Source of the DNA: Diploptera punctata | Taxonomy: Eukaryota > Arthropoda > Insecta > Blattodea > Blaberidae | NCBI GenBank assembly: GCA_030220185.1 | Contig: JASPKZ010004954.1 | Span: 310,001-374,000 of the forward strand | Direction: 5' to 3' | Length of the DNA stretch: 64,000 bases | Shown here: positions 52,400 through 63,840 of the stretch, piece by piece | Layout of the letters: each line of letters opens with the position of its first letter | Position numbering within the stretch: position 1 is the first letter of the stretch | Made by a program: the position numbers and the translations under genes | Notes under the pieces: generated by a model | What the model saw: the letters and a program-made list of their open reading frames with translations, nothing else | Database searches by the model: none | Told to the model about the DNA's origin: nothing

Positions 52400-53290
52400 C
52401 AATAAACAATAATAATAATAACAATGCTTTATTTTAGCTGGCAGAGTTAAGGCAATAAGGCCTTCTCTTCCACTCAACCAGCGAATAGTCGAATTATAAA
52501 AAAATTACATACTTATTACAATTTTAAGATATTATTAAAATGTAGACTAAACAAAACACGATGATGTGATCTAATACTAGCTAATACTAACAAAACATAG
52601 ACTATAATATAATTCAAATGATATAAAATAAAGTAAGTAGCTTCCTAGACGATTATTTGTAGAATGCTCTATATAGCTGTTATGCAGTTATTTTTTTCAT
52701 TGTGTCGAACTTAAGATATAAGTTAATTTGGATTTCAATAATGATAGTGATTGACAGTCCCTGACATGACTGGGAAGTGAGTTCCATGATCTAGTCACAG
52801 ATATTGTGTAAGATTCAGAGTGTGGACATGTCCTGTGCTGTGGTATCAAAAGTAAAGAAGAGTCTTGTGATCTTGTTCCTAACTAGTGTTGAGCTGATAA
52901 ATTTTGAAATGTGTTGTTAAATAACTTGGTAAATATGTGTGCAGAATATGGAATAGTAAGGTATGTGAATGTAAAGTTTTCTGTCATTTAGGCGTAGCCA
53001 TGATAAGGCCTGAAATTAAGGATACAAGTGGTCATAACGACCGAGATTGAATATAAATCGAATGCACGCATTATGAACACGCTGTGGTCTGTCAGATAGA
53101 TCAGTTGTCAGATTAGTCAATAATATGTCGGAATAGTCGAATTGTGGCATTATAAGAGTCTGTACAAGTATTTGTTTTAATTTTGTAGGAAGGAAGTTTT
53201 TAAAACTATTTAGGGAGTGAATAATTGAGAACACTTTCTTGCAGGTATTATTTACCTGGATTTTCCAGTCTAGGTGTTGGTCCAATAGAT
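52400..53290 (-). pseudogene. CR1-like LINE 3' half
   Basis: The 3' end at left: AATGCTTTATTTTAGCTGGC, AGAGTTAAGGCAATAAGGCC. The frame on the minus strand ending at 53016 contains LLDQHLDWKIQVNNTCKKVF, IHSLNSFKNFLPTKLKQIL, LIMPQFDYSDILLTNLTTDL and RPQRVHNACIRFIF, the post-palm region of CR1/jockey-group RTs. The remaining C-terminus, around 52750-53010, is frameshifted. Same family as 35371. Confidence 0.75.
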
Positions 53291-53479
53291 AATAAGGTCG
53301 GTCTGATGCAAAAAAATGTAAGAAAAGTGAACACATGGGTATTCGAATGTATAGAACTATACAAGAAAAACGGAAAATTGCATTCGAATTCCCTATACTG
53401 GATAGCAATGGCGAAGATACGTAAAACAATAGTATCTCAGCCAAACATAAATAAACATAAACATTAAATCTAAGATTTA
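53291..53479. other. unrecognised; short plus-strand frame
   Basis: KNVRKVNTWVFECIELYKKN and neighbours are open here but resemble no known family. The opposite strand joins the LINE frame only by chance. Confidence 0.35.
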
Positions 53480-53695
53480 ACAGTCCGCTTTGTATAGGAA
53501 TGGACTTATCTTTGCAAAATTATTGTTTCGGCATTCTGATACAACCACACGTCACGTGAGGAGAATCGAACATACACACTCTCCGCTCCGAGCAGGCAGT
53601 GGAGACGCTCTACAAAGACACGCATTTTGTAAACACTGTGTATAGAAAATTGTTCTTAACCTGATACCGCTAATTTTTTCAGTCTTAATAAAAAT
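53480..53695. mobile_element. partial copy of the hAT-like MITE
   Basis: ACAGTCCGCTTTGTATAGGA, then CGCTCCGAGCAGGCAGTGGA and CTGATACCGCTAATTTTTTC align with 20050-20275. The left inverted repeat is missing. Confidence 0.7.
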
Positions 53696-54058
53696 ATAAC
53701 AACCATAAATACAAAGAAATTCCCAAAACCATTCAGCCGAAAGATTGATATACCGATAGTAGAAACTACGCCAATTTACTAGATGGGAAGATTAATTAAA
53801 TCCCACTTGATGTGAAAATAGGTCAAAAGGCCTAAAATCTTGAAGTAGCAGAATAAGAACAAGATTGCTATAAAATACTATTATTTGTTTCCAGTCATTT
53901 GAAAATTCTCTAATTCTTGAAATTAGTTAATAAATGTATTTGCTAGTATTTTTTTCAATAAGAACAGCAAATTCTATCATTTCTCCCCTTAATATTACTA
54001 CAAAACGAAACATAAAAATCTGTTACAGAAACCTTTAGATTACCCTACAAATTTAATT
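53696..54058. other. no recognisable feature
   Basis: Nothing recognised. Confidence 0.35.
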
Positions 54059-54330
54059 TATTTAGAATTCAACGTGCCAAATATTAAACAAAATTTCAAG
54101 CATACATTGCTTACTTATTCTCATACATATAAAAACGAATTTAAAGAGCACAACCGAAGTTTTTACAGCACCAGGCTAAATACTACTTCCTTGCTACATG
54201 GTCCAAAATTTTATACAACTGCTGGATCTAAACATAGTAGATATCTAGGACCCAAAATTTATAATGAATTAATTAGATCCAATCCAGAACTAAGTAAATT
54301 AACACAGTTTAAAAAAAACAATTAAATTAA
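54059..54330 (+). pseudogene. CR1/jockey-group RT C-terminal fragment
   Basis: The frame at 54074-54325 reads FKEHNRSFYSTRLNTTSLLH, then KHSRYLGPKIYNELIRSNPE and LTQFKKN. HNTR..GPKIYNxLP..LxxFKxxLK is the usual end of these RT proteins. Nothing upstream remains. Confidence 0.6.
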
Positions 54331-55050
54331 TTATTTTAATTTAATTAAGTGATTAAAATTTAATCATTTGAATATTTTAAAATCATAAATATGAAGCATC
54401 TATTTTTGCCTATATTAGCCTATTATAAATCAATATATTACCAGTTACTAGGGATCGGACATGAAGTTAGATTAAGTGCACTCTTACTATAGATACTATT
54501 GCTTGATGAGAAAGTGGTAGGGAGTGTAAAAGCACCAGTCTAACTACTGTACTGTTTACACGAGGTAGAGGCGGGTAATGAAATAAGTACCTAATTGTGG
54601 ATTACAGATTTAATTTGTCGCGTAAAATATTTTTAACGTTTTAAATTAAACGCTACAGTACAACAAAAAGTTAAACAAATTTATAATTTCCGTACATTAA
54701 TTCTCTTCGTGCATCTATAAATGCAATGCTGCATACAGTATTACAAAAAATAACAAGGCCATTATTTCTGCACAATTATTTTCTTCGTACAGTGTTAAAT
54801 AAAGAGATAACACAAGAAAAGTACATTATATTTTAAAACCCTGTTAGGTAAACCTGTTTCGCTTCTGTAGAGCTGTTACAATGAATAATAATGTATGTCC
54901 GTAATGTTTCAAAAGAAAAACCTATTCGGTGACTGTTCGAGCAAAGTTTATATTTAGAAAAACTCGTTTCTACTTCACATGAGGTAACTGGTGCTAAAGG
55001 AAATTAGGGTATATCACAGGTATCTAACATGGAGAGTGTACATGCGTTCT
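54331..55050. other. no recognisable feature
   Basis: May contain the decayed C-terminus of the hAT element that follows, but I cannot show it. Confidence 0.35.
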
Positions 55051-56340
55051 TGTTGTCCATTAGAAAATCCTTTAAATTGCAAATAGCTGAGTATCCGGGG
55101 TTTTTCAGCAATACACTTTGCAATTTTTATTTTGCAATTTCAGATGCCAAACTACCTCCTGTTTCATAAAAATGTCGCGATAAATTTTCTACCAGTTTTA
55201 TGGAATAAATCTATGCTATATGTGAAGATTCCAGTTTTTAATTATTAAAGGTATATCTTTGTAGACGTTGTTGATTACCTGCAAATGTTGATACAGTTGT
55301 CCTGACATCAGGGATTTCACAATTTGTATCGCCGAACTTTCTTCAGCATCAAATGTATTAACTATTAACAATGACTTCATTATGCTGTAAGTAGTATGCA
55401 GTGGTCTGCAACCAAGTCCCCTATCGAGTTAAAACAGGTTGAGGTGGCAAAGGGATTTGTGGTGCAATTTCCTTACATTTCTGTTTCCTAGAAGGGGCTT
55501 TTAAAATATTTTCTTCGTTTGATACAAAATGGTTCACATCAGAGAAATGTAACCTAATTCCTTTGGTTATTCGGTGAAGTCCATGGGCCAAGCAAGTTAG
55601 ATGCATCATTTTCGGACATCGTTCTTTAATTCTGGAAGCTGTTTTCAACATATAAGAAGCTGCGTCTGTTACAAATAGAAAAACATTGTATCTATTTTAT
55701 TTCATTGGGCCATAGAAGAGACATACCATTTTCAAAAAGGTTGTCGATTTCAGAATGGTTGACTTTATTTAAGACCTCGGTAGTTAACAAAAAATTATTT
55801 CCAGGTTTTCAGGTGATAATATCCCCACTATCACATTTCCTACAGACTTTCCGGACGCATCACGGGTTTCATCGATTGACACCCATATTTTATTATCTGC
55901 CACAGTATTTCTAATGTATTTCTAATATTCTTCATAGCAAGGAGATAAATAATACCTGCGTAAAATTGTTTCACAACGAATTTTTCTTCCCGCATATTTC
56001 TAAAAATATATATATATAAGCTGGATTTTGCACTTTGTTGAAAGGAATATTCGCGGAAACCATCGTTTCGCATAAATCCTTGTAAAATTCACGCTAATTA
56101 CATGTGTCTGAAACTCCTTATGCAGGTGACTGTATTTCATCGTCAAGCTTATGTTTTACATTCCCAATGTGTGTTTTAGATTTGCAATGGCTCTTCATAA
56201 AAATTATTCTCTCCACCTTCAACTCTATATACATTACACAATTTACAAAATATGTTATCTTCTTTTTAGCCAAAAATACTCATGGCCGTACTCACGTACA
56301 AGTGAATTCATCTTCTGTGTGTTTGTTTTCGGCATGTTGC
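55051..56340 (-). pseudogene. hAT-family (CGGBP1-like) transposase remnant
   Basis: Minus strand, N- to C-terminus. MPKTNTQKMNSLVREYGHEY starts near 56334. A decayed zinc-finger segment follows with frames giving FYEEPLQI and NTHWEC (56170-56260). Then DNKIWVSIDETRDASGKSVG (about 55890), which holds an Asp of the catalytic core; NHSEIDNLFENGMSLLWPN (about 55750); AASYMLKTASRIKERCPKMM; HLTCLAHGLHRITKGI; and KAPSRKQKCKEIAPQIPLPP up to QPVLTR with a stop at 55421. This order is that of CGGBP1-like hAT-derived proteins common in insects. Many stops; dead. The name is by resemblance only. Confidence 0.75.
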
Positions 56341-56700
56341 AATCATTCATCAGATCGTGGTGATCGGTATTATGACTTGACTGCATGCTATACTTGTAGC
56401 AGCACAGCAAAGACGCCACTGACTGTGGCACTGCGCACGGGACAGGACTAACTAACTACCTGTGTAGTCAACTGTTTGAAAGCGAAACGGCAATGTAAAG
56501 GCAATGAAGTCCGAGCTCTACCAATTACCGTCTTCTGTATTATTGGTTTTAATTCATCACATTATATGGTTTATATTATTTAATGCAAATCATTCTCCAA
56601 TGCATTAATTCTTTTGTTAGAATAAGTTTTATTCCCAATACATTATGATTTTTTTTACTCGTATGTGTCATAATTTATGTTAAAATGAATCTGGCCCCTA
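56341..56700. other. no recognisable feature
   Basis: Nothing recognised. Confidence 0.35.
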
Positions 56701-56706
56701 ACTTTA

Positions 56707-56723
56707 AATAAATAAATAAATAA

Positions 56724-56759
<36 letters not shown>
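56707..56759. repeat. (AAAT)n(TA)n microsatellite
   Basis: Simple-sequence tail at the 3' end of the minus-strand SINE beside it. Confidence 0.9.
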
Positions 56760-56760
<1 letters not shown>

Positions 56761-56762
<2 letters not shown>

Positions 56763-57061
56763 AAAGTGATCCCACAACAGGCCTCAGGAGGCCCTTGGGG
56801 TAGTAGGAGGTTAAGGCTCCCACATTTTCTAGACAATCGGCACTTTATGTCAGCCGGGTTGTCAGCCCTGCGTGACGGCCGCCTTTACCCCCAGAACAAG
56901 CGTCTGGTACTCATTTCCGTTAGAGGCTGAGTCGACCCCAGGGCCATAGTGCCGCCAGAGGGTTTGGGTCAGTTTAAAAATCCTGACCCCAATGGGACTT
57001 GAACCCTCGACCCTCCGGCTTGTAGTTCAGTGCCTTAACCACTGCGCTACGGCGTGCCCCC
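56761..57061 (-). mobile_element. tRNA-derived SINE (S3)
   Basis: Minus strand. The head GGCACGCCGTAGCGCAGTGG, TTAAGG (A box) and GGGTTCAAGTCCCATTGG (B box) is followed by CCTCTGGCGGCACTATGGCC, GGGGTAAAGGCGGCCGTCAC, GACAACCCGGCTGACATAAA and GGCCTCCTGAGGCCTGTTGT. About 300 bp, ending in a TA/AAAT tail. The head resembles S2 at 39351 and the body does not. Confidence 0.8.
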
Positions 57062-57130
57062 ATATATATATTCTATTTCTTTATTTGTGTAACTGAACTC
57101 CACTCGAGCACGAGCACTTGCTCATAACTA

Positions 57131-58145
57131 ACTAACTCACTGGCACTATCCAATCCGTAGGTTCATGGCCGTGCGGATATAAGCTCTCCATATATCCCTA
57201 TCCTGAGCCAATGTTTTCCAATCATCCCCTATATAATCTACTTCCCACAAATCATAGTTAATGCTATTCTCCCACCTCATTCTTGGTCTACCAACTGGGC
57301 GTTTCCCCTCTGGCTTTCCTACAAGAAGCTTCCATATATTTTATTCCCCATTCGCGCCACATGTCCTGACCATCGCAGTCTACGGGACTTAACTGTACTC
57401 ATTATATCTGGCTTCCTATAAAGACCACGTAATTCACTGTTAAGCAGTCTTCTCCATTCACCTGTCTGTTCATCTCTCTTTGGTCCAAAACATTTCCTAA
57501 GAACTATATTCTCAAATACTCATAATCTCCTTTCCTGCCTTAAAGTAAGAGTCCATGTTTCGCATCCATATAATATAACTGGTAGAATAATAGTTTTATA
57601 CATTTTCTGTTTAACGTTTTTTGAAAGGAGTCTCTGTAATGCATAATAACACGCATTTCCAGAATTGAGACTATGTTTAATTTCTTTGTGCATCTCATTC
57701 GTATTTGTGATTATTGTTCCTAGGCATTTGAATTCAGCCACTTCCTCAAAATTTCCCTAATTTGTCATTAGCTGTCCTTTTCCATTATATAATGTATTTT
57801 TATGTGTGACCATATATTTAGTTTTATTGATATTTACTTCCAGTCCCAATTTCTTAGTGTTACTCAGTAGTGTGTGCGTGTTGGCCTTTAGTATCTCCTC
57901 GCTATCGGCCAATAGTACTACGTCATCAGCAGAAACCAACAGCTTATTAATACCATTGAGTTGTAGGTCTTCTTCGTGCTCTAGAGATTTGATGGCATTC
58001 TCTAGTACAAAATTAAATATTAGAGGAGATAGTGCATCTTCTTTCTTCAACCCATTGTGGAATTCAAAAGTATCCGAAAACTGTTTGCCTACATGAACGC
58101 TACTCTTCGTGCCATTTAGACACATTCGTATTCGGGTGTCAATAC
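57131..58145 (-). pseudogene. LINE A6, 3' half
   Basis: The C-terminus lies at 57160-57500 (LREVD..DDWKTLAQDRDIWRA in mixed frames). The frame 57741-57520 reads MAEFKCLGTIITNTNEMHKE and VKQKMYKTIILPVILYGCET. The frame 58293-57757 reads RIRMCLNGTKSSVHVGKQF, GLKKEDALSPLIFNFVLENA, SADDVVLLADSEEIL and EVNINKTKYMVTH. The active site is SADD where the family has YADD. Truncated at TRIRMC (about 58145). A (GTTA)n tail shows as TAACTAACTAACTCAC. Confidence 0.85.
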
Positions 58146-58778
58146 TGTATATAACATTTATTTGTAAATAAAATGTATTCTCTATTCGAAAGTATAAACT
58201 GTAATGAGATACCGAGAATTCTACTAAATATATATTATCTGGAAATAAGATTTTCGTCGAATTCCAACGACATAATTTGTGTTGTGCCATCAAAAGCGTT
58301 CAATTCGATGGTGTCAAACTACTATGAAGTAAAGATATAATTGTACCTGTACGTGATTACACTGTATAACCACTTACAAAGTGTCAGTTCACAGCTAAAG
58401 TTTTACTCACAGCAAAGCCACGTGTGATTTAAACCGCATTCACTTCACTGTGTTTCACCACAAGCGTCAAATGTCCTTGGAATCATTTTCTGTTGCCCTC
58501 TGGCTACTCTATCAGGGATCTGACATGAGGTAGTGCTGCTTTGGGACATAGAAGCATGTATATTGAATGGAATCGTGTTCCTGTCTAAATTGATAATTTT
58601 GTTTCTGCAACTGCCTGAGTTCTAAGAAACCAACTTCCAACAGCAGGGCTAGTTTCCAGATTTAGATACAAGAAACTAAATGTCACCATACTATTCTTAT
58701 TATACTACTTTCACAAATTAAAATGTACTCCAAAATTATACACTACTATTATTTACGAATTTAACACTTTGTCCGTCG
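58146..58778. other. no recognisable feature
   Basis: Nothing recognised. Confidence 0.35.
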
Positions 58779-58900
58779 CCATGGCGCGCCGTGGAGTCCC
58801 TACCTTCCACTCCGGCGACCCGGCTTCGATTCCTGGCGGGGTAGGGGATTTTAAATCTCCACCTTGTGTGTCCTGTCCTTGTGTCTATGTGAGAATTAAA
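58779..58900 (+). mobile_element. possible SINE with tRNA-like head
   Basis: GTCGCCATGGCGCGCCGTGG, then GGCGACCCGGCTTCGATTCC (B box GGCTTCGATTCC) and TGGCGGGGTAGGGGATTTTA, AATCTCCACCTTGTG. A clear B box but a weak A box. No second copy in the window. Confidence 0.5.
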
Positions 58901-58998
58901 GAAAGTTAACAAATATGTAAAAAAACAAAGGAAAAAGGTAAAAAATACGGAAAACCACTGTAAAACGAAAAAAAAACTGTTACAGCAACACTGTTGAA

Positions 58999-59036
<38 letters not shown>
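58999..59036. repeat. (TA)n microsatellite
   Basis: Pure TA run. Confidence 0.9.
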
Positions 59037-59038
<2 letters not shown>

Positions 59039-59344
59039 AAAGTACTGCACTAGACAAGCTTTTCGCATTAAGTAGTTAAAACAACTTAAAATAAATCTGC
59101 CTGGCGCACTAACTTATTTTGTTATTCAGACAATTCAGGAGCATACAGAAATTTCTCTCTATTTGATAACCCCATAATATCCACAGTAGTGAACTTCATA
59201 GAAGTTCAAATTACAATAGGGTTGCATCTCCGTGTGAATTAATTTCAATGGGATTTATTCCGTGCCATTTTACACAATTATGAAAGTAATATTGAAATTA
59301 ATTAACACAGAGAAGCTATTCGCATGGAATAATTTATACAACTA
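59037..59344. other. no recognisable feature
   Basis: Nothing recognised. Confidence 0.35.
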
Positions 59345-59425
59345 AAGAAAAGAATTTTTGGCTGAATCGGGATTTGAACCCAAGTTCTCCAAATTTACGC
59401 GCTGCCTCATTAAGTATTGTATATC
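59345..59425 (-). mobile_element. decayed tRNA-like element, perhaps family T
   Basis: Minus strand: TTAATGAGGCAGCGCGTAAA, then CTTGGGTTCAAATCCCGATT (B box) and CAGCCAAAAATTCTTTTCTT, which recalls the T2 tail. The A box is poor. Confidence 0.45.
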
Positions 59426-59755
59426 TGATTTAACTTATCAAAGATAGAGATATAAGGGTAGATATTTGACCGCTTTCGTCCAGTTACAAAAGAATGAACC
59501 CAACCTGTTGTCAGTTTTCGTCTTTCCCCTTAGCCGTATTAACATCTGGTGAAGAAAAACCGTCAACACTGGTGCGAGTGAGAGAGGTGAGCACAGCTGC
59601 CTCTTTATACAAATGTTTTGCAAAATTAAGCCAGATGAACAATAATGTGTTGTTCAGACAATCCAGGAGCAGACAGAATTTTCAAATAAAGAGAAATTTG
59701 TGTCTGCTCTTAGATTACCTGATTCACTGTTCTTATTATATTTGCGCTAATTTCG

Positions 59756-59758
<3 letters not shown>
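59426..59758. other. no recognisable feature
   Basis: A frame at 59494 is without known domains. Confidence 0.35.
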
Positions 59759-59794
<36 letters not shown>

Positions 59795-59797
<3 letters not shown>

Positions 59798-61255
59798 GGT
59801 GTCCCGAAAATACCTTTCAATATTTACAGAGGATATAGTATGCAACAAATGAAGAAACAAAAGTCCAATAAACATAGGTCGTTCACGTAATACTTGCGGA
59901 GTTATGACCTAAGGTTTTACCATCTTGCACTCCGAGCACTTTGGCATGAACCTGATGACTAAACATCCTTCCAATATTTACACAGGATAAAATTAAGAAC
60001 AAAAGTCCCTGTAAACATTGGTCGTACACGTAATATATTCTGATGAAACACGTGTGTTAGTTGTCGACTAACCCGAAGATGAAAATGGGCCGGTGCTCCA
60101 TCGTGCATGTACCACATTTGCATAATTTCATGTAATGGCACATCCTCCAGTAGCACTGGTAATCGGTTCCGAAAGAAGGTACGATATTTAGAATCATTCA
60201 ATCTGTTCGGTAGAACGTAGGGACATATCAATCTGTCCCCGTGAATGCTTGCCCAAACGTTGATACATAATCTGTGCTGGCGTCTTCCCGCTTCAAGCGC
60301 ATACGGGCTTGCATCGGCTCATACGTGCGTATTGTGAAAATTCACGATACAGCCTCTCGTGAAACCCGCCTCATCTGTGAACAAAATCTTTGCTGCAAAA
60401 TGCGGATCATGAGCACACGTGTGGAGACCACTGGCAGAATTGCAATCTGGCAGGCCGGTCGTGTGGCAGCAGAGTTTTGACTCGCTGCACATGATAAGGA
60501 TAGAGCAACTATTCATGGAGAATGTTCCAGACAACGGATTTAGCAACACCTTCAGCTGCAGATATTCTTCGGACACTCGTTCCAGGTTCTCCTCCACGTG
60601 TTCTAATACCCGTTGCTCCATATCAGGTGTGCGAGTTGTTCGAAGTCAGCCACGATCCTGTGTTTGTGGTGCAAAGAATCCTCTATCCGAAAGTCGCTGG
60701 AACAGGGTACTAAACATCTTTACAGATGGTCTACGGCGATATGGATATTTGGCAGCGTACAAGGTACGTGCCCTAGGTTACTGTCATTGGCTTGGCCATA
60801 GCAGAACACCATATCTGCCATCTCCTGAGTTGTATACCGGGCTTCCGTTAGGTGCTGTACAGAGTAGGACAAGAACACAAATTACAGTACTGCAGTGTCA
60901 CAATGAACCATGAGCCATTTGCACACTACGGTATGTACACCGGACGCAAATAACATGCCGGACTGATAGAGCAATGTACAGTACTTACTGTAGTATGCTG
61001 TGGGAGACTGTACTGCTTGTGTTGGTTCGTGCTTCATACTGATGGAAACACGGTGTGCTTGCATGGCAACAAACGTCTACAGTAGTACGTCATCAAGTTC
61101 ATGCCAAAGTGCTCGGGGTGCAAGATGGTAAAACCTTAGGCCATAACTCCGCAAATATTACATGTACGACCTATGCTTATTGGACCTTTGTTTCTTCATT
61201 TGTTGCATACTATATATCCTCTGTAAATATTGGAAGATATTTTGGGTACACCCTA
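59795..61255 (-). mobile_element. mariner-like element with 165-bp TIRs
   Basis: 1,461 bp, bounded by CAGGGTGTCCCGAAAATACC and its mirror GATATTTTGGGTACACCCTA. The inverted repeats run 59795-59959 and 61089-61255. TA lies on both sides (59793-59794 and 61256-61257). TIRs this long are unusual for mariner relatives, which commonly have about 30 bp. It encodes a broken transposase on the minus strand. Confidence 0.9.
59960..60870 (-). pseudogene. transposase of the 59795 mariner-like element, broken and lacking its third Asp
   Basis: From about 60860 the minus strand encodes YTTQEMADMVFCYGQAND, an N-terminal DNA-binding segment of the DUF4817 type, then LFQRLSDRGFFAPQTQDRG and, in the frame 60621-60319, EQRVLEHVEENLERVSEEYL and FAAKILFTDEAGFTRGC (first catalytic Asp). 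The frame 60231-59959 has LPNRLNDSKYRTFFRNRLPV and MWYMHDGAPAHFHLRVSRQL (second Asp). The SPDLNPLDFFLWG block with the third acid should follow but is deleted; the frame runs into the TIR. Two or more frameshifts. Confidence 0.85.
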
Positions 61256-61351
61256 TATATTGAAATGAAATTACAAATATCCTAATATTTCATTTTATCT
61301 GTATCTTATACTCGAACTTTTATCACATTTTTTATGACAATTACACATAGA

Positions 61352-61379
61352 ATCAATAATAATAATAATAATAAAACTA

Positions 61380-61412
<33 letters not shown>

Positions 61413-61425
61413 ATAATAATGATAA
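61352..61425. repeat. (AAT)n microsatellite
   Basis: Imperfect AAT repeats. Confidence 0.85.
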
Positions 61426-63235
61426 TGTTACTGTATTTATATTTAGGCCTACTACTGAAAGCGAAATATCTGAAGAATAATCTTTGTACTAAGACGTATT
61501 CTAAAAGTATTTGTACTCACTAAAAATACATATCGATAAAGAAACTCTATAAGTTTTTTTTTTTAGGTTGGATCAGTACTGAACTCATCGGTTTGAGAGG
61601 TTGTTGCTGGTTACAGAATGGCTCAATAAAAGCAAGGTATGTCGTAAAGTGAAGTAGGGCGACCCAATACTCGCTTATCATCTAGCAGTAACGGCACCTT
61701 TCCGCACAGCTGTGATAGCATGATGCCTGTATCATGACTCCAACTTTTTCCTCAATTCCTACTTGCTATGTCATACAAGCTCATATCTTATAAACTCATC
61801 CACAAGGATGTTTAAGCCCCCTAACCTCATGTATCAAAACTGTATCGAACAGTTTTCAAATATTGGTACAAAAAATGTAGGGAGATCATAACACGAGTCT
61901 AATGTTTTTTCTCTTATTCTTAATACAGAGCTACAGATTCAATTGGAGAATGATTTGGTCTTTTCAACGAGTTTTCAAACGTTTCTATTCTGGACACATT
62001 TGTTCTATTTTTTTATCTGTATCAATTTTATATCATTTACATAATCATATTCCCATTTTTTTTTTGTTCATCGAATATATTTAGAGATTAATGGCTTCAA
62101 CTTGTAGATTTTTTTTACCATCATTTCATCATCTGAAATAAGCATTTCCCCCCGGAATATGCATTTCTATGCATTATCAAATACCGCCAAAATTGTCTGT
62201 GAAGGGGCCACTTAACATGTAAATGATTTCCACTTTCTTTTTAATGCGTAAAAAAGAAAACATGCATTTCGCATACACATCCGGTCTCTATTGATAACCC
62301 TCACTACTCGCCGAGTCCCGCCTCACTCCACTCTGCTCTTAACTCTTGCAGGGATATACAACTGTTCCGTACAGAGGATTGCCACTTTAAATTCTGGCTT
62401 CGATTTCTCTACCTTGTAGTTAAAAACGGCAGATAATTTTATGGACACGCCTTCGTACATCACAACGCTTCTCTGAGAGAAATTTCAAGATAGGTTTCGG
62501 CATGCAATGGTTGATAGTTCCTTTGTAAGTTAAGGAGAAAAGCATAGACTAGTGGAACCGTTAAAATGAAAGACTGTGGTTTCCACAGAAGGAGCATTGA
62601 TATTGAAATCAATACCTAAAGTTATTGCCAGTTCATGCACAATCATTGTGTACAATGAAATATGGAGATGCTAGAACAACACTCGTGTCAGAGTCACAAG
62701 GATGAAATTGAGGAGAGAGTGTCGCAAGGAAGCAGGGCTTCAGAATTAATTACAACCACAACACAGTCAGTTCTTAAAGCGAGTTCATGAATTTAATTTA
62801 CCGGCGCTCACTTCTCGGAATTTAATTAAATCCACTCATGCAATCGCTGGGAAATAGTGTTACACTCTCTATTCCTAGAGCTTCTTCTTTAAATTTACTT
62901 TATAATGCCTTTAGGTAATCAGCAAAGTTCTGTAGATTTCCGAATACTTTGTGGTGGTATCCTGGCTGTCGATTCAAACATAATTATTCAAAAGGAATGC
63001 ATGTTTGTAGGAACAGAAGAAGTGGTTCAAATTAGGTCACATTACACTTAATATCAGATTTTGTAAGTTCACGTCAAACGTGAGTCAAAAAGGTTAGTTA
63101 GCGTATTCCAACAAGATTAGAGTCCAATTAATAAGAGATAGGAACTCGTAGATCTACACTGTGTCTACAAATATAGTATCATACTTTAAACTACTACTAC
63201 GTCGCTTTGGATAATCGTATCTAAATGGAATTGGT
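61426..63235. other. no recognisable feature
   Basis: 1.8 kb without a recognised gene or repeat. Poly-T runs near 61555 and 62059; frames are short. Confidence 0.45.
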
Positions 63236-63236
63236 G

Positions 63237-63840
63237 TCAATCAAAGGAGAAACTCAAACACTTTTTGCTGCACCTCATAGACATTGAATGTGGTCCCCAT
63301 GAGTGACGCTGCAGACATCGAGGCGATATTCCCATTCGCGCCACACACCCTCCAACATATGTTGCCTCATCACTGAAAATTATTTTTTCTGACAGTTCTT
63401 CATTATCCTCCATTAGAGTCATGAAAGGCTCAGAGAAATCTAATAGCTTTTCGTGGTCAACAGATTTCAATTTACGAACTAATTGGAGCTTGTAGGGTGG
63501 AACTTCAGTTGTGTACGTAGAATCTTAGATACGGCGGATTTAGGGATGTTTAACTGTTGACTAGCTCTACGGACAGACTTATTGGGACTACGTACAAATG
63601 CCTCCCGCACTTGATCCACAATTCCTGTATCGACAGACGGTCTTGCTGTATGGCCTTTCCTTTGAATACATCTGCAGCCACGATCCACAAATCACAGTAC
63701 CACTTCAAAATTGACTTGTGTGTAGGAGCCTGATGTTGAAACCTTCGCCTAAAAGCACGCTGGACCAGCACCGGACTCTGCGTGGTGTGATATTCCAAAA
63801 CACACCAACTACGTTCTTGGGGGTTCGCCATAACTCCTTA
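63237..63840 (-). pseudogene. mariner-like transposase fragment (DNA-binding part and first Asp)
   Basis: Minus strand. The ATG at 63831 opens MANPQERSWCVLEYHTTQSP, VLVQRAFRRRFQHQAPTHKS and ILKWYCD, an N-terminal DNA-binding segment. In a second frame (63688-63479) come HTARPSVDTGIVDQVREAFV and SVRRASQQLNIPKSAVSKIL (helix-turn-helix). In a third (63470-63237), LSEKIIFSDEATYVGGCVAR has the first catalytic Asp. The rest is missing at 63237. Related to the 24819 and 59795 elements in layout. Confidence 0.8.

Noticed and set aside
60419..60913. 164-codon plus-strand frame
   Set aside because: Antisense to the mariner transposase, which has recognisable motifs on the minus strand.
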